Assembly (NCBI GenBank): GCA_036365145.1
Contig: JAEOAD010000012.1
Span: 41,546,501-41,610,500, forward strand
Direction: 5' to 3'
DNA: 64,000 bases
From: Orientallactaga sibirica
Taxonomy: Eukaryota > Chordata > Mammalia > Rodentia > Dipodidae
In this document: one piece after another, positions 62,908 to 64,000 of the stretch
Layout of the letters: the number at the start of each line of letters is the position of its first letter
How positions within the stretch are numbered: the first letter of the stretch is position 1
The notes under the pieces: model-generated
What the model saw: the letters and a program-made list of their open reading frames with translations, nothing else
What the model was told of the DNA's origin: nothing
Database searches by the model: none
Program-made: the position numbers and the translations under genes

Positions 62908-64000
62908 GAGATGAACCTGACCGTGTGGATATTCGTCTTTTGGAACCTTTGTTTTGGAGGAATGGGCATGGACTTGGTGCTTGCAACTGAAGATGCCTTC
63001 TGGAGTGGTAAGCCAAGTTTTATGGACTATTCTGATGAGAGTTTGAGAATGCTAAGTGCAGATAGTACTGAACTTTGAGGCTTGGCTTATGAGGTTTCTA
63101 AGGGGAAGGAAAGACTGCAGAGGACTTTGTTGGAACTGGGCTACTGGCATAAGGGATGGCTACGTTCTGCTATCCAGGCCCAGAAAGTTTGATCAAGGTT
63201 AAATTTGTAATGGACTGATATGCTTGGCTAAAGATATCGGACTGAGATTTTAAGATTTTAAGTTGGAAAACCTCAAGCAAGTTAAAAGCAGAGGCACTGA
63301 GACTGGTTTTAGGTTACTGGAGCTGCTATTGTCAACGCATTAGCAATCTTAAGGAAGGTGGAAGGAAGGTGGCCTGATTTGATTAAAACAATAGAGAGGA
63401 TGCCTGAGGAAAGACTGTTAAAAATGCAAATTCTTGGAAAGAGCTGACTGGAGAAGGAACCCGCTTTTCAAGGCTATGATTTTTTTTGTCCCTGGATTAA
63501 GAATATGGCTGTGTCCTGCACACCTGGTATTAGTTTTGGAAATATGAAAAATGCATAGAATTGTCATGAATTGCACACGGTTCTAGGAGCCGCTGCTGAG
63601 ATGTGGCATGAGGCAGGGCATGAAGACCCTCAGGAATAGGCTGCAAGAGCCTTTTGGAAGATGGACCGTGGTTTGCATGGAGACCTGAAGATGTTTTGGA
63701 TATACCAGGACTGTGCAAAAGGGCTACCATGGAGTACAATGTTGGCATGGGATGAAAGTTTTCCCTGGCAACTCTGCCCAGCTGGAGGGGCAGAATTGGA
63801 AAACCTGGAGACTGTCAGTCTCTGGTTATATTGAACTTGAACTACAGAAGTTTGATGACGGCTGATGGTGGTTGAGTTTGCATTGTTCTAGTCTCTCCTT
63901 GCTATTCCTTATACAGTTAAAATGTTTACTCTGTGCCTTTACATGTTGAAAGTATTTAACTTGTTTGATTTTACAGGACTCACTATCTTAAGTTGATCAA

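Larger units (their letters stand above)
62304..64000 (+). mobile_element. MaLR-type LTR retroelement, LTR plus internal region, runs off window
   Basis: Sense element inserted in a SINE. 62304-62880 is a 577-base LTR (TGTGGTAGTTTGAATATA to GACTAATACA) with an AATAAA at about 62813. It is followed by a primer-binding-site-like word at 62887 and then about 1.1 kb of internal sequence. No long open frame is seen in the interior, in keeping with the non-autonomous MaLR class. The 3' LTR is not in view. Confidence 0.83.

Noticed and set aside
24978..64000. First exon or CpG promoter of Rab21, the usual downstream neighbour
   Set aside because: No CpG-rich island and no Rab GTPase motif (P-loop, WDTAGQE) seen. 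The gene probably starts beyond the window.
62881..64000. Retroviral gag or pol frame inside the MaLR interior
   Set aside because: No long open frame and no motif; MaLR elements are normally non-coding.

Overview
The window is nuclear DNA from a rodent, most likely a dipodoid (jerboa or jumping-mouse lineage, for example Jaculus). Most of it is SINE sequence from two families. One is 7SL-derived B1, ending in a poly(A) tail. The other is a tRNA-derived SINE of the B2 superfamily, with a Pol III A box (TGGCTTAGCGG-like), a B box (GGTTCGATTCC-like), a CT-rich 3' part and an (AAATA)n tail; I call it DIP-like after the dipodoid family I believe it belongs to. ID and B4-type rodent SINEs, LINE-1 pieces and MaLR-type LTRs are also present. 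The species assignment comes from remembered SINE families, not from a search.

The one protein-coding gene I can support is Tmem19 on the + strand. Its last four coding exons are at 15200-15337, 16627-16881, 22244-22453 and 24814-24977. All junctions are GT-AG and all introns are phase 1. Together they give an open C-terminal part of 255 residues that ends at a TGA. The N-terminal roughly 80 residues, and any promoter, are not visible and probably lie upstream of position 1. The expected neighbours (Thap2 upstream, Rab21 downstream in other mammals) were not seen.

Layout: 1-2340 is SINE-rich presumed intron. 2341-13473 is a nearly identical tandem duplication, two copies of about 5.56 kb. 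13474-24977 holds the Tmem19 exons and introns. 24978-29030 is SINE-poor and probably includes the 3' UTR. 29128-35640 is dense SINEs over an older L1-like remnant. 35835-46330 carries six MaLR LTRs and two LINE-1 remnants with insertions nested in them. 46390-56530 is dense SINEs with long GGAA and TTCC microsatellites, one further LTR and a sense L1 3' end. 57290-58700 is another antisense L1 3' end. 62304 to the end is an MaLR LTR followed by a primer-binding-site-like motif and internal sequence, running out of the window.

The main points of interest are structural: the fresh tandem duplication (or assembly artefact), three places where the same short target sequence flanks several successive insertions, SINE variants with a duplicated B box or an enlarged middle, and an MaLR element whose 5' LTR is almost completely deleted. 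I found no sign of an undescribed biochemical system. SINE boundaries are read by eye and are good to about 5-15 bases.
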